A stretch of DNA of 34,608 nt from Acidobacteria bacterium RIFCSPLOWO2_02_FULL_61_28 (GTDB taxonomy: Bacteria; Acidobacteriota; Terriglobia; 2-12-FULL-54-10). The notes beneath the pieces were generated by a model, which saw nothing but the letters and a program-made list of their open reading frames with translations, made no database searches and was not told the DNA's origin. A program made the position numbers and the translations under genes. The stretch spans positions 1,351 through 35,958 of the forward strand of contig MEKR01000007.1 of the NCBI GenBank assembly GCA_001767035.1, read 5' to 3'. Shown here piece after piece: positions 1 to 9,770 of the stretch (positions are counted from its first letter, which is position 1; every line of letters begins with the position of its first letter).

Positions 1-649
1 GGGAGAGCTTCGCCAGGAGTTCAAAATTCTGTTCGCTTTTTTTCCCAAAACCAATTCCAGGGTCCAACACGATTTGCTGCCTGCGAATCCCCGCGCGCAA
101 AGCCCGTCGTAGCGAAGCGGCGAGGCCGCGTCGCACAGCGGAAACGATGTCCCGGACGGGAGGCATTTGCTGCATCGTGCGAGGCGTTCCGCGCAGGTGC
201 ATCAGCACCACACCGGCCCGGTAACGGCGAATCACTGCGGCGAGGGAATCATCGTAGCGGAGACCGCTGATGTCGTTGACGATCTCCGCGCCGGCGGCGA
301 GGGCGCGTTCGGCGACCCGCGCTTTGTACGTGTCAATCGAAATGGGGATACGCAGCCCTTTCTTTCGCAGGGCTTCGATCACGGGGATGGTGCGGTCGAG
401 TTCTTCCTCCTCGTCCACAGGGAGAGCGCCGGGTCGCGTGGACTCGCCGCCGATGTCGAGGATGTCCGCCCCTTCGCGCTCGATTTCCAGTCCGCGAGCA
501 ATGGCAGCTTTGCGGTCAAAGTACCGCCCGCGCTCGGAGAAAGAATCCGGCGTGACGTTCAGAATGCCCATCACCCGAGTCTGCTCCCCGAGAGTCAGAA
601 CGCGGGTTCGTAGCTGAAGTTGAAAATGCCGGCGGCGAATGGGAGGCAA
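1..649 (-). CDS. folP: Dihydropteroate synthase, 3' end outside the window
   Basis: Condenses p-aminobenzoate with dihydropterin pyrophosphate to dihydropteroate in folate synthesis, in the cytoplasm. The minus-strand reading carries the family signature MGILNVTPDSFS with its Met codon at 571, then DIGGESTRPGA, SIDTYKA, EIVNDISG and LDPGIGFGKK, in the order expected of the TIM barrel. The C-terminal part, with the usual late Lys and Arg-x-His elements, lies beyond base 1. The start is uncertain. The frame is open upstream of the signature and codes for RRHFQLQLRTRVLTLGEQTR, which resembles the usual first strand, so an upstream TTG at 649 is preferred to the GTG/ATG at 574/571. No good ribosome binding site was seen. 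It lies 69 bases after ftsH in the same direction and is probably cotranscribed. Identity is secure; only the start is open. Confidence 0.92.
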   Translation of the reverse strand, partial: MPPIRRRHFQLQLRTRVLTLGEQTRVMGILNVTPDSFSERGRYFDRKAAIARGLEIEREGADILDIGGESTRPGALPVDEEEELDRTIPVIEALRKKGLRIPISIDTYKARVAERALAAGAEIVNDISGLRYDDSLAAVIRRYRAGVVLMHLRGTPRTMQQMPPVRDIVSAVRRGLAASLRRALRAGIRRQQIVLDPGIGFGKKSEQNFELLAKLS

Positions 650-689
650 TGGTTCCGTGGAGAGGAGCAGTCTGGGCCAGGCGTCTGGC

Positions 690-716
690 TTCTGACTCCT
701 GACTTCTGACTTCTGC
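690..716. repeat. Heptamer repeat (GAAGTCA)n between ftsH and folP
   Basis: Read on the minus strand this is about three copies of the unit GAAGTCA. It begins two bases after the ftsH stop codon. A copy matching at 26 of 27 positions lies at 18793-18819 on the plus strand. It is low-complexity intergenic DNA of unknown role. Confidence 0.8.
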
Positions 717-718
717 TT

Positions 719-2638
<1,920 letters not shown>

Positions 2639-2683
2639 TCTACTCCTGAGCCCCCTGAGTTACTTTCTCCAGCCCTTGCTTTT

Positions 2684-3208
2684 CTATTCCGTTCCCTCCG
2701 GCGAGAGTTCCGCCACATAGGGCAGATTCCGATAACGCCCATCTTTTCCTAACCCGTATCCGACCAGAAGGTTGCCTGTCCACTGGAAGCCCGCGTAGTC
2801 CAGGCGGAAATCAACTTTCCGGCGGTCTTGCCGATCCACCAAGGCGACGGTCCGCAGCGTCTTCGGCTCTCGCAACAACATCTGTTGAACCAGGTGATCC
2901 AGCGTTATTCCGCTATCCACCAGGGCGTCCACCAGGAGAATGTTCTGGCCGCTGATGTCGCCCACGGGTCCGTACAGGATATTCCGTCGCGGCTGGTGGC
3001 CCGTTTCCACGCTGTCCGCGGCTTCCATCTTCAGAAAGTGACAGACCACCGGACAACTCAGCCTGCGGGCGAGATCGGCCAGGAAGATGAATCCGTCTTC
3101 CAGGATGCCAATCGCGTGGACGACTTCATTCCCGTAGTCCCGGGAAATTTGTTCGGCCAATGCCCGGACTCGCGCCTGAATTTGCTCCTCGGAGAAGGCT
3201 ACCTTCAA
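2684..3208 (-). CDS. hpt: Hypoxanthine phosphoribosyltransferase-like protein
   Basis: Probable purine-salvage phosphoribosyltransferase that would join hypoxanthine or guanine to PRPP. The 174 residues match the usual HPRT size. Family marks are the PRPP loop ILLVDALVDSGIT (90-102) with general-base Asp98, GILEDGFIFLADL near the N-terminus, and VGYGL...YRNLPYV near the C-terminus. The start is taken as a TTG 13 bases after the tilS stop, with GGGGGA upstream; the frame is open further upstream, but that part overlaps tilS and does not look like HPRT. Oddities: Ala95 stands where HPRTs usually have the second acidic residue of the ED pair, the usual SSYG loop is replaced by MEAADS, and the Asp of GLD is Gly. 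The fold and the tilS-hpt-ftsH context are convincing. Substrate and activity are less certain; it could be a diverged PRT with another base preference. Confidence 0.8.
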   Translation of the reverse strand: MKVAFSEEQIQARVRALAEQISRDYGNEVVHAIGILEDGFIFLADLARRLSCPVVCHFLKMEAADSVETGHQPRRNILYGPVGDISGQNILLVDALVDSGITLDHLVQQMLLREPKTLRTVALVDRQDRRKVDFRLDYAGFQWTGNLLVGYGLGKDGRYRNLPYVAELSPEGTE

Positions 3209-3221
3209 TCTGGGTCCCCCA

Positions 3222-4658
3222 TCACGATTTCGACTCCTGGATGCGGAGTGCCTCCTCGCTATCCGGAGGGGGCGCGATTCCTTCGGCGATTCCCCACCCT
3301 CGACTCCACACGATCTGCCCGCCCGCGACGACCACGGGCCATCGCTCCCGCTCACTACTAGAGACGCGCCGGCGCTGGAAAAGTTCCTTAAGTTTTCTCA
3401 CTTTCCAATGTCCCTTCGGCTGGTAAGCATCTCCGGGCCGCCAGTTGCGAAGGATCAGCGGGTCCTGGGCCACCCGGCGATCCAGCAAATCCTCCTCGCT
3501 TATATTATAACGCGGCTGGTCGGAGGCCAACGAGATTAATTCAAAAGTAAATGAACTGCCAGTTTCCGGAATCGGAACCACCGAGGGAACTTCTACCTGG
3601 TAGAAATAGCCCGGGAAGGTGGTTTGGGGCCGGCCACCCGCTTCCAGCCAAAGGGAAGAAAACTCCTTCCTGGCCACGACGCGGCGAGGCAGGGAAAGGG
3701 AACTTCCGCTCTGCCCGTGAAGCGCGAGGTCGAGCAGCCGTTGAATCTGCTCGAAATCAGCCGAACCAACCGAGACAGCCGCGCTGCGAGCTTGTTCGGT
3801 TTGTTGCCGGGCGGAGTAATGTTTACGCGCTTCGCGCAGGGCGTTTCGGAGAACCCGGCGGGCTACGGCCGGAGGCATCTGCCGCAGCAGAGCGATCTCG
3901 ATTCGGACCCGGTCCTCCTCCCAGCGGACGCTCTGGGCGAGGGCAGGTTGGAGGTAGTCCTCCCAGAATGCTTCTTCGTCCCGGGCAATCTCGGCTGTGC
4001 CCGCCAGAATTTCTACAATGCGCGGATTGTATTCCGTCAGCAGCGGCAAGAGCTGATGCCGGATTCGGTTTCGCATATGGCGCAAGTCCTGGTTGCTCGG
4101 GTCTTCCCGCCAGGGCTGTTTCTGGCCCTGGAGCCAATCCAGAAGCTCGTGCCGCCGGATTTCGAGGAGCGGACGGATCACTCGGTTTTCCACGACGGGA
4201 TAGATTCCAGCCAGGCCGCGGGTTCCCGTGCCTCGCACCAAGCGGTGCAAGACCGTCTCCGCCTGGTCGTCGGCAGTGTGTCCGACGGCGACCCGGTCCG
4301 CCTGGCCGGATTCCACCAACGAAAAGAAAAACTCGTAGCGGAGCCGGCGGGCGGTTTCCTCCAGGTTCGCCCGGACCCGTTGCGCGCAGCCTCGCACATC
4401 GGCAGTCGTCACATGAACAGGGAACTCGAGGCGCTCGGCCAGATTCCGGACGAACTGCTCATCCTGGTCGGATTCCTCTCCCCGCAGCCGATGATTGAAG
4501 TGAGCGAGGGAGAGCGTGCAGCCGAGGTCCGGGGAGAGTTGTACTAAGCTCAGCAGCAACGCGGTCGAATCCGGCCCTCCGGAACAGGCCACGGCAATTC
4601 GCTGTCCGGGCGCAATCAAGTGGAACCGCTGAATCGTTCGTCGCACCTGTTCGAGCAT
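3222..4658 (-). CDS. tilS: tRNA(Ile)-lysidine synthase
   Basis: Uses ATP and lysine to convert C34 of the CAU anticodon of tRNA-Ile to lysidine, so that AUA is read as Ile. The chosen start gives 478 residues. The N-type ATP pyrophosphatase PP-loop SGGPDST is at 26-32, followed by LAHFNHRLRGEES, GHTADDQAETVLHRLVRGTG and PLLEIRRHEL, all typical of TilS. The C-terminal third holds the substrate-binding domain ending in RNWRPGDAYQPKGHWKVRKLKELFQRR-like sequence. The first in-frame start is a TTG at 4712. ATG at 4658 is chosen because MLEQVRRTIQRF is the usual family N-terminus; ATG at 4670 is also possible. It is the second gene of the minus-strand operon and is followed closely by hpt. Confidence 0.94.
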   Translation of the reverse strand: MLEQVRRTIQRFHLIAPGQRIAVACSGGPDSTALLLSLVQLSPDLGCTLSLAHFNHRLRGEESDQDEQFVRNLAERLEFPVHVTTADVRGCAQRVRANLEETARRLRYEFFFSLVESGQADRVAVGHTADDQAETVLHRLVRGTGTRGLAGIYPVVENRVIRPLLEIRRHELLDWLQGQKQPWREDPSNQDLRHMRNRIRHQLLPLLTEYNPRIVEILAGTAEIARDEEAFWEDYLQPALAQSVRWEEDRVRIEIALLRQMPPAVARRVLRNALREARKHYSARQQTEQARSAAVSVGSADFEQIQRLLDLALHGQSGSSLSLPRRVVARKEFSSLWLEAGGRPQTTFPGYFYQVEVPSVVPIPETGSSFTFELISLASDQPRYNISEEDLLDRRVAQDPLILRNWRPGDAYQPKGHWKVRKLKELFQRRRVSSSERERWPVVVAGGQIVWSRGWGIAEGIAPPPDSEEALRIQESKS

Positions 4659-4721
4659 AGGCGGTTGCATCCCTGCGCAATTCATTATCGGCAGAATCCG
4701 GTTCGGAAGCAAAAGGGGGAA

Positions 4722-4739
4722 CGCCGTTGTCGAACGGCG
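4722..4739 (-). terminator. Hairpin before tilS, possible weak terminator or attenuator
   Basis: On the minus strand a perfect 7-bp stem (CGCCGTT/AACGGCG) with a 4-base loop is followed by a pyrimidine run broken by cytosines (TTCCCCCTTTTGC). It lies between the small membrane protein gene and tilS. The interrupted U-tract makes it a weak candidate; it could reduce read-through into tilS. Confidence 0.35.
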
Positions 4740-4759
4740 GAGAGGGACAGAAGATCTTA

Positions 4760-4954
4760 CTACCCGCGGAAAAACAGCGCTGCCGCGATTCCGACAATCA
4801 AGCCGATTGCACCGGCGTAGAGGGTGGCTCTGGTGAGCAGATCAATCCATATTCGGGCCATGCCGTCGTCGAAAAAAAGGGGAGAATGTGTTTCCCCGCC
4901 TGTTTCCTCACTCCTTTCGCGGTCCTCAGTCAATTGGATGAGTTGTTCGGACAT
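4760..4954 (-). CDS. Small single-pass membrane protein, unknown function
   Basis: Codes for 64 residues: a hydrophilic, acidic first half (MSEQLIQLTEDRERSEETGG) and one C-terminal membrane helix (about 43-62, LYAGAIGLIVGIAAALFF) ending in RG. This suggests a tail-anchored inner-membrane peptide. The ATG at 4954 has a perfect AAGGAGGT at 4972-4979, but 17 bases upstream, which is further than usual; no in-frame start lies closer. It precedes tilS by 101 bases in the same direction and may be the first gene of the tilS-hpt-ftsH-folP operon. I do not recognise a family. The polarity pattern argues that it is coding, but its short length keeps confidence moderate. Confidence 0.55.
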   Translation of the reverse strand: MSEQLIQLTEDRERSEETGGETHSPLFFDDGMARIWIDLLTRATLYAGAIGLIVGIAAALFFRG

Positions 4955-5306
4955 GGGGTTGCTGCTCGCTTACCTCCTTCTCGCGCCGCCGGCTGGCTCC
5001 GGAGCCGAGATACGCACATACTACTCACGTCCGAAAGACTCTGGCAATGATGGAGCGGCGCTTTTGCGCAAGAAATCGGGTCACTGAAAGGATACGGATG
5101 GGCCGCTTACTGGATTGCGACGACCGTACCCCAGGCTGGAGAAAGATTTTTCCAGTAAGGAATCAAATCAAGAACGTGTACACTACTAAATTGACAGGGT
5201 TGTTTTCCTGCCTTTGGCTACTCCCTGGAAATCCGGGCCGGAAGTGAATACACGCGCGCCGGGGCGCAAGGGGCAGGTCGCAAGAATTTCAGTAGGAGAA
5301 GAAGGA
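4955..5306. other. Divergent intergenic region
   Basis: This region separates the minus-strand tilS operon from the plus-strand zinc-ribbon gene. It contains the candidate minus-strand promoter at 5018-5047. On the plus strand there is a perfect TTGACA at 5191-5196, but no good -10 box follows at the right distance. Nothing else convincing was seen. Confidence 0.6.
5018..5047 (-). promoter_or_regulatory. Candidate sigma-70-type promoter for the tilS-folP operon
   Basis: On the minus strand TTGCCA (5042-5047, 5 of 6 to the -35 consensus) and TAGTAT (5018-5023, 4 of 6 to the -10 consensus) are 18 bases apart. Transcription would start near 5011, about 57 bases before the small membrane protein ATG. 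No mapping data support this. Confidence 0.4.
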
Positions 5307-5735
5307 GTGGTTTGGTTGGTGTGCGCGCTGTTGGCTGTAGGGACGATCGGGTTCACCCTGTTCGTTCGGGAGCGCGATATACCGGCGGCTCCGGTGGAGA
5401 ATCCAGAGTTGAAACACCTGGAGCGGCGGCGGCAGGTCCTCTATGACAATTTGAAGGACTTGCAGTTTGAGTACCACCAGGGCAAGCTTTCCGATGAGGA
5501 TTATCAATCCCTGAAGGCGGGCTTTTTGGGCGATCTGGCAGGCGTGATGGACGCAGTGGAGCGATTGGAACAGGCCAGCGGCGTGCCGCAGAAAGAGGAC
5601 GTGGCCGCAGGCCGAGGGAAGCCAAAGCAAAGAGGCGGAACTCCCGCGGACGCCGGCCGCTGCCCTTCCTGCCAAGCCGTGAACGCTCCTGGCCAACGCT
5701 TTTGCGGACAGTGTGGCAAGCCGCTCCCCTTCTAG
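5307..5735 (+). CDS. Membrane-anchored zinc-ribbon protein, CcmI-like N-terminal part
   Basis: Unknown function. The 142-residue protein has an N-terminal membrane helix (VWLVCALLAVGTIGFTLF). Next comes a helical segment, LERRRQVLYDN...YHQGKLSDEDYQSL, like the juxtamembrane helix of CcmI/CycH cytochrome c maturation proteins and of several zinc-ribbon membrane proteins. A basic linker leads to a C-terminal zinc ribbon, CPSC-x10-CGQC. The GTG at 5307 is chosen because TAGGAG lies 8 bases upstream and the helix then sits at the very N-terminus. The frame is open upstream, so GTG 5244 or TTG 5214 would add up to 31 residues. No other cytochrome maturation gene is nearby, so a CcmI role is not supported. 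It ends 159 bases before the TonB receptor gene, on the same strand. Confidence 0.75.
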   Translation: MVWLVCALLAVGTIGFTLFVRERDIPAAPVENPELKHLERRRQVLYDNLKDLQFEYHQGKLSDEDYQSLKAGFLGDLAGVMDAVERLEQASGVPQKEDVAAGRGKPKQRGGTPADAGRCPSCQAVNAPGQRFCGQCGKPLPF

Positions 5736-5894
5736 CAACGCGTGGGTTGCTGCCCGCTTCATTGGGGAGCCGGGAGATTCTCACGAGAAGCAGCGCGGAT
5801 TCGGCGACCGTCAGTCAGTCGTAGCCTCGGTCCCGCTTGGCGGGATGCCGAGGGTCTTTGCTCGGCGAGGCAGTCTCCGGGAGATGGATCGAGA

Positions 5895-8800
5895 ATGATG
5901 GATGTGACGTTATTGCTTTCCGGTAGATCACCCCGTAGCTTACGAAGACGGAGAGGTCGGACCGCCGGCGAAGTCTCCGCCATAGCCCTGCTGTTTCTGC
6001 TGGGGTGGGGACCAGGCTCGCTGTGGGGCCAAGGGACACCGGACCGGCCAGGTCCTTCGGGAGCGCCTGCGGCTGCTGCGAGCGACCGTGATCCGGAGGA
6101 AGACGTGAAGCGCCCCGATCCAGAGGCGGAACCGCCTCCGCAGGCCAGTCCGCCCAGCCCGGCGGCATCCGAACAGATCAGCGCAATCCAGCTTGCGGGG
6201 TTGCCGCTCAACGGCCGCAGTTACAATCAACTGGCGACCCTGCAAGCCGGGGTGAGCGATCCCTCCGGAGGTTCCTCCTCCCGCGGTGGAGGGAGCGGCA
6301 ATTTGACGGTCGTGGGAGGGCGGGGGACCTCCAACAACTTCTTGCTCGACGGGACCAATGTCATGGATTCCGACAACGAGGTTCCCCGGAGCGCCGCCGG
6401 CGTGCAACTGGGTTCCGACGCCGTCTTTGAAGTCCAGGTCTTAAGCTCCCAGTACGGGCCTGAATACGGGCGTGGCAGCGGCGGGGTGCTCAATTCCATC
6501 ACCCGTTCCGGAACTCCCGAGCTGCACGGCACATTTTTTGAATATTTTCGGAACAGCAAGTTGGATGCCCGCAACTTTTTTGATCCCGGGCCCGACCCGA
6601 CTCCCTTCAAGCGGAACCAGTTTGGCGCCACGGTGACGGGTCCGCTGTGGAAGGACCGAACCTTCTTTATGGCCAGCTATGAAGGCCTGCGGGACCGCCT
6701 GACGGAGACTGTAGTTAATTTCTTTCCCGACGCGCTGTCGCGACAGGGAATCCTCACGGTCCAGAGCGGGGAAGTAATCCAGGTCCTCGCAGTGAACCCG
6801 CGCGTCAAGCCCTACCTGGAGCTTTACCCCTTGCCCAATTCAACCTACTTAGGGGGAGGGATCGGCCAGAATGCGGCGCCGCGGTTCTTGCCCACCAACG
6901 AAAATTTCTTTACGGTCCGTGTGGACCATAAGCTTGCGGACCGGGACAGCTTATTTGTCCGCTATACGTTTGACGATGCGGTCAGCCGGAGTCCTGAACA
7001 GAACTATCTGTGGAGCCGGTCCAGCGAAAGCCGGCAGCAATACGGTACCCTGGTCGGCACGCATATCTTTAATCCGCGGCGGTTGATCTCGTTCCGCTTG
7101 GGTTACACCCGGCCGGTGGAGCGATCGGACAGTCTCGGGCCGGAGATTCCCCGCAGCTTATTCTTTTCGCCCACCGCTCCCCATTTGGGGTCGGTCATGA
7201 TTTCCTCCATGACTCCCCTGGGCGCCTTTCCGGGCCAGCCGGACCGGAAGGTGGCGAACACGTTTCAATTTTCAACCGACACGGTCATGCAGAAAGGCTC
7301 CCATGCTTTCCGGGTGGGGATGGAAGTCCATCGCTACCGGTGGGATTCGGAGACCTCCTATTTCGAGTCGGGCCAGTGGTCCTTCAATAGTCTGGAAGGC
7401 TTTCTACAGGGCGGACCCCAAGGAACCAACCTCCAGGTGACGTTGCCCGGCGGGGATAACGGCCGCAACTTTCGCCAGACCCTGGTCGGGATGTATCTCC
7501 AAGACCAGGTTCGGGTCGGCGCGCGATTCCAACTGAATCTGGGACTTCGCTACGAGTTTGTAACCGTCCTCAAGGAGAAAAACGGCGAAGAAGTATTCCT
7601 GCCCGATCCGCTTCGGGACACCACCATCCAGGTGGGGCCGATCTTTCGGCACAATCCTTCGCTGCGGAGCTTCGCGCCTCGTCTCGGCTGGCGGTGGGCT
7701 CCCTTCTCGGGCCGGAGTACGGTGCTCCAAGGCGGCGGGGGCATTTACTACGATCAGATCATCGGCTATACGGTGATCCAGCGGAAGAACACGGCGCCGT
7801 TCTATAATTTGATTAACAATCCGAATTTTGACGCCAGTGATAAGTTTCCGGACGCGCTGGCGGGGGCCTCGGCTCCCGGCGCGCTTCCCCCGGACGTGCA
7901 AGTCATGGATTACCTTCGCATGAGAACGCCGACGGTCTTGCGGTACAACTTCTCCGTCCAGCAACCGCTCCCCGGCCAGTGGGATGCGGAGGCCGCGTAT
8001 GTGGGCGCCCGGGGAAACCATCTGCTTCGCCGCTACGAATCCAACCTGTTTCCGGCGCCGATTACGATGCCCGACGGCTCGCTGTTCTTTCCGGATGACT
8101 GCCTGGAACGAGAACGGGCGAACCTCACGCCCTCCGCGCGCTGCCGTCCGGGCGCCGGGCCGTTGAATCCGGCGTTTGGGCGGATTTGGAAAATCGGCTC
8201 CGATGCGCAATCGTTTTACAACACCATGCAGCTTTCCCTCAATGGCCGCCCCGGACGGGCGTTCTCCGTACAGGCGCGCTACACGTACAGCAAGTCGGTG
8301 GACGATGACTCGGACCACCTCGGTTTCGGGCCTACCCAGTACGGATTGCGCCGCACGATCGATCGTGGCCTCTCGGACTTCGACATCCGCCACCGGGTGG
8401 CGGTGAGCTACTTCTGGACTCTGCCCTTTGGGCAAGGGCAGCGCGGATGGAAGGGGAAGCTGCTCGGCGCGGTGATGGGAGGCTGGCGGCTGGGAGGCAT
8501 CGTCTCCTATCGCAGGGGCGTCCCTTCCACTATATTCGTCAGTGTGCGGACCACAGGATATTTGGCTTCGCCGAGCCGGCCCGATCTCATCGCCGGCCAG
8601 AGCAATAACCCTACGCAGGGCGTCACGGCGGGCTGTCCGGGTGTGGCGGCGGGACAGAAACTCGGGACCCCGGAGCTGTACTATGATCCCTGCGCGTTTT
8701 CCCTTCCTGGTTCGGGTACGCTCGGCAATCTGGGACGTAACACGGTCATCTCGCCCAGCGTGTTCAATGCGGATGTTTCCTTGCAGAAAGAATTCTCTCT

Positions 8801-8996
8801 CGACGCGCGAAGGCGGCTCCAGTTTCGCGCCGAATTCTTCAATCTCGGCAATCACCCCAGCTTCGGCCGGAATACGGGCGGAACCCCCGTGGTCTTTTCG
8901 GGAAACTCCGGCCGCCGCGGTTCCAGCGCGGGGAGACTGTCGCAGACGGTGACGACGGCGCGGCAGCTCCAGTTCGCCTTGCGGTTCTCGTTTTAG
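5895..8996 (+). CDS. Oar-like TonB-dependent outer-membrane receptor
   Basis: Large outer-membrane beta-barrel (1033 residues) of the Acidobacteriota-type Oar/TonB-dependent receptor family; ligand unknown. A basic N-region and hydrophobic core (SAIALLFLLGWG) form a signal peptide ending near residue 45. A Pro/Ala/Glu-rich stretch follows, and then the plug begins near residue 95 with LAGLPLNGRSYNQLATLQAGV, NFLLDGTNVMDS and QYGPEYGRGSGGVLNSITRSGT. The remainder is a barrel of alternating aromatic strands. It ends in LQFALRFSF, a terminal-Phe signal suited to BAM assembly. The ATG at 5895 has GGGAG about 10 bases upstream. The frame runs open to 5742, but that part is Arg/Gly-rich and unlike a leader. 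Unusually, the carboxypeptidase-regulatory-like Ig domain that normally precedes the plug in this family is absent, replaced by the Pro-rich linker. Confidence 0.93.
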   Translation: MMDVTLLLSGRSPRSLRRRRGRTAGEVSAIALLFLLGWGPGSLWGQGTPDRPGPSGAPAAAASDRDPEEDVKRPDPEAEPPPQASPPSPAASEQISAIQLAGLPLNGRSYNQLATLQAGVSDPSGGSSSRGGGSGNLTVVGGRGTSNNFLLDGTNVMDSDNEVPRSAAGVQLGSDAVFEVQVLSSQYGPEYGRGSGGVLNSITRSGTPELHGTFFEYFRNSKLDARNFFDPGPDPTPFKRNQFGATVTGPLWKDRTFFMASYEGLRDRLTETVVNFFPDALSRQGILTVQSGEVIQVLAVNPRVKPYLELYPLPNSTYLGGGIGQNAAPRFLPTNENFFTVRVDHKLADRDSLFVRYTFDDAVSRSPEQNYLWSRSSESRQQYGTLVGTHIFNPRRLISFRLGYTRPVERSDSLGPEIPRSLFFSPTAPHLGSVMISSMTPLGAFPGQPDRKVANTFQFSTDTVMQKGSHAFRVGMEVHRYRWDSETSYFESGQWSFNSLEGFLQGGPQGTNLQVTLPGGDNGRNFRQTLVGMYLQDQVRVGARFQLNLGLRYEFVTVLKEKNGEEVFLPDPLRDTTIQVGPIFRHNPSLRSFAPRLGWRWAPFSGRSTVLQGGGGIYYDQIIGYTVIQRKNTAPFYNLINNPNFDASDKFPDALAGASAPGALPPDVQVMDYLRMRTPTVLRYNFSVQQPLPGQWDAEAAYVGARGNHLLRRYESNLFPAPITMPDGSLFFPDDCLERERANLTPSARCRPGAGPLNPAFGRIWKIGSDAQSFYNTMQLSLNGRPGRAFSVQARYTYSKSVDDDSDHLGFGPTQYGLRRTIDRGLSDFDIRHRVAVSYFWTLPFGQGQRGWKGKLLGAVMGGWRLGGIVSYRRGVPSTIFVSVRTTGYLASPSRPDLIAGQSNNPTQGVTAGCPGVAAGQKLGTPELYYDPCAFSLPGSGTLGNLGRNTVISPSVFNADVSLQKEFSLDARRRLQFRAEFFNLGNHPSFGRNTGGTPVVFSGNSGRRGSSAGRLSQTVTTARQLQFALRFSF

Positions 8997-9008
8997 GGGA
9001 AGTTGCGT

Positions 9009-9021
9009 CCGGCAGAGCCGG
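9009..9021. terminator. Short hairpin between convergent genes
   Basis: CCGGC-AGA-GCCGG forms a perfect 5-bp stem with a 3-base loop, between the TonB receptor (plus strand) and the secreted protein gene (minus strand). No U-tract follows on either strand, so a bidirectional terminator role is only suggested by position. Confidence 0.25.
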
Positions 9022-9023
9022 TG

Positions 9024-9770
9024 CTAACGCCTGCGCACGTCCACAGTTCTCACGCGCCCGGAGTTGAAATCCACGCGACAGACGAAGCTGAAATCGGCAA
9101 TGGCGCGTCCGCGCCGTCCGGTTGCCTCCCCGAGAATGTAGTCATTCCGGCCAGGACCGTTGTCGGCGCGGGCATTCCGGATGTCCACGTCGTCATAGCG
9201 ATATTCCGCGGCGATCCTCTCTTCGACCGCATCGCGGCAGGCGTCAATGGCGTAAGACAGGCCCGAAGCGCCGCCTCTTCGCCGGGAATCGCCGGGGTCA
9301 GACCCGTAGCCGGGACCGGAACCGGAGCCAAACGGATCTCTTCCGCCGTCCATTTGCCAGCTCAGCCGGAAGTGATACCGGCCTTCGCCGCCTTCGCTAT
9401 CGCGGATCCGAACGACGGCGCGGAAGCCGTTGCGGCGCGATGGCTCCGACAACAGCGCAATGTCGCCCCGGCGGTCCCGGACTTCAAAGCCGAACCCTTC
9501 GACGAGGCGATCCGGCAGCGGCTCATTGCATTCGGAACCTTCGTCGCGGCCGTCGCGCCCGTTGACCGTCCGCAGATATACAGTGTCGCCGCGGACGCTG
9601 ACCTCGGCCTCGCCGTCAATTCGCAGCCGGATGTCGCATTGCCCTTTGCCGAGCGGCACGTCGCCGCGGGTCATTCGTCTGGCCCGGAACTGCGTGTCCG
9701 CCAGGGCGGGCCAGGACACCAGCGCGAGCAGAGCCAATGTCGCGGCCAATCTGGGAAGATGATTTGTCAT
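9024..9770 (-). CDS. Secreted protein of unknown function
   Basis: The 248-residue product starts with a clear signal peptide (MTNHLPRLAATLALLALVSWPALA, cleavage before DT), so it is probably periplasmic or extracellular. The ATG at 9770 has GGAGG six bases upstream; a longer reading from 9815 lacks this support. The N-terminal domain (about 25-140) is predicted beta-rich, with LGKGQCDIRLRIDGEAEVSVRG and FRLSWQ. A Gly/Ser/Arg-rich linker (about 143-170) leads to a C-terminal domain with IDACRDAVEERIAAEYRYDDVDI and FSFVCRVDFNSGRVRTVDV. Cysteines in each domain could form disulfides. I do not recognise the family. It stands alone, convergent with the TonB receptor. Confidence 0.8.
   Translation of the reverse strand: MTNHLPRLAATLALLALVSWPALADTQFRARRMTRGDVPLGKGQCDIRLRIDGEAEVSVRGDTVYLRTVNGRDGRDEGSECNEPLPDRLVEGFGFEVRDRRGDIALLSEPSRRNGFRAVVRIRDSEGGEGRYHFRLSWQMDGGRDPFGSGSGPGYGSDPGDSRRRGGASGLSYAIDACRDAVEERIAAEYRYDDVDIRNARADNGPGRNDYILGEATGRRGRAIADFSFVCRVDFNSGRVRTVDVRRR

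Noticed and set aside
690-716. Heptamer repeats as a possible CRISPR array or satellite
   Set aside because: The units are only seven bases long and contiguous, without spacers, and no cas gene is present.
4953-5087. A 44-codon plus-strand frame beginning MGLLLAYLLLAPPAG, resembling a signal peptide
   Set aside because: No ribosome binding site, no conserved-looking mature part, and it overlaps the start of the opposite small membrane protein gene.
5307-5735. Zinc-ribbon membrane protein as true CcmI/CycH
   Set aside because: Only the short juxtamembrane helix resembles CcmI. The TPR domain is absent and no other cytochrome c maturation gene is near.
7404-8855. A 483-codon minus-strand frame within the TonB receptor gene
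   Set aside because: Arg/Pro/His-rich shadow of the receptor coding sequence; no independent evidence.
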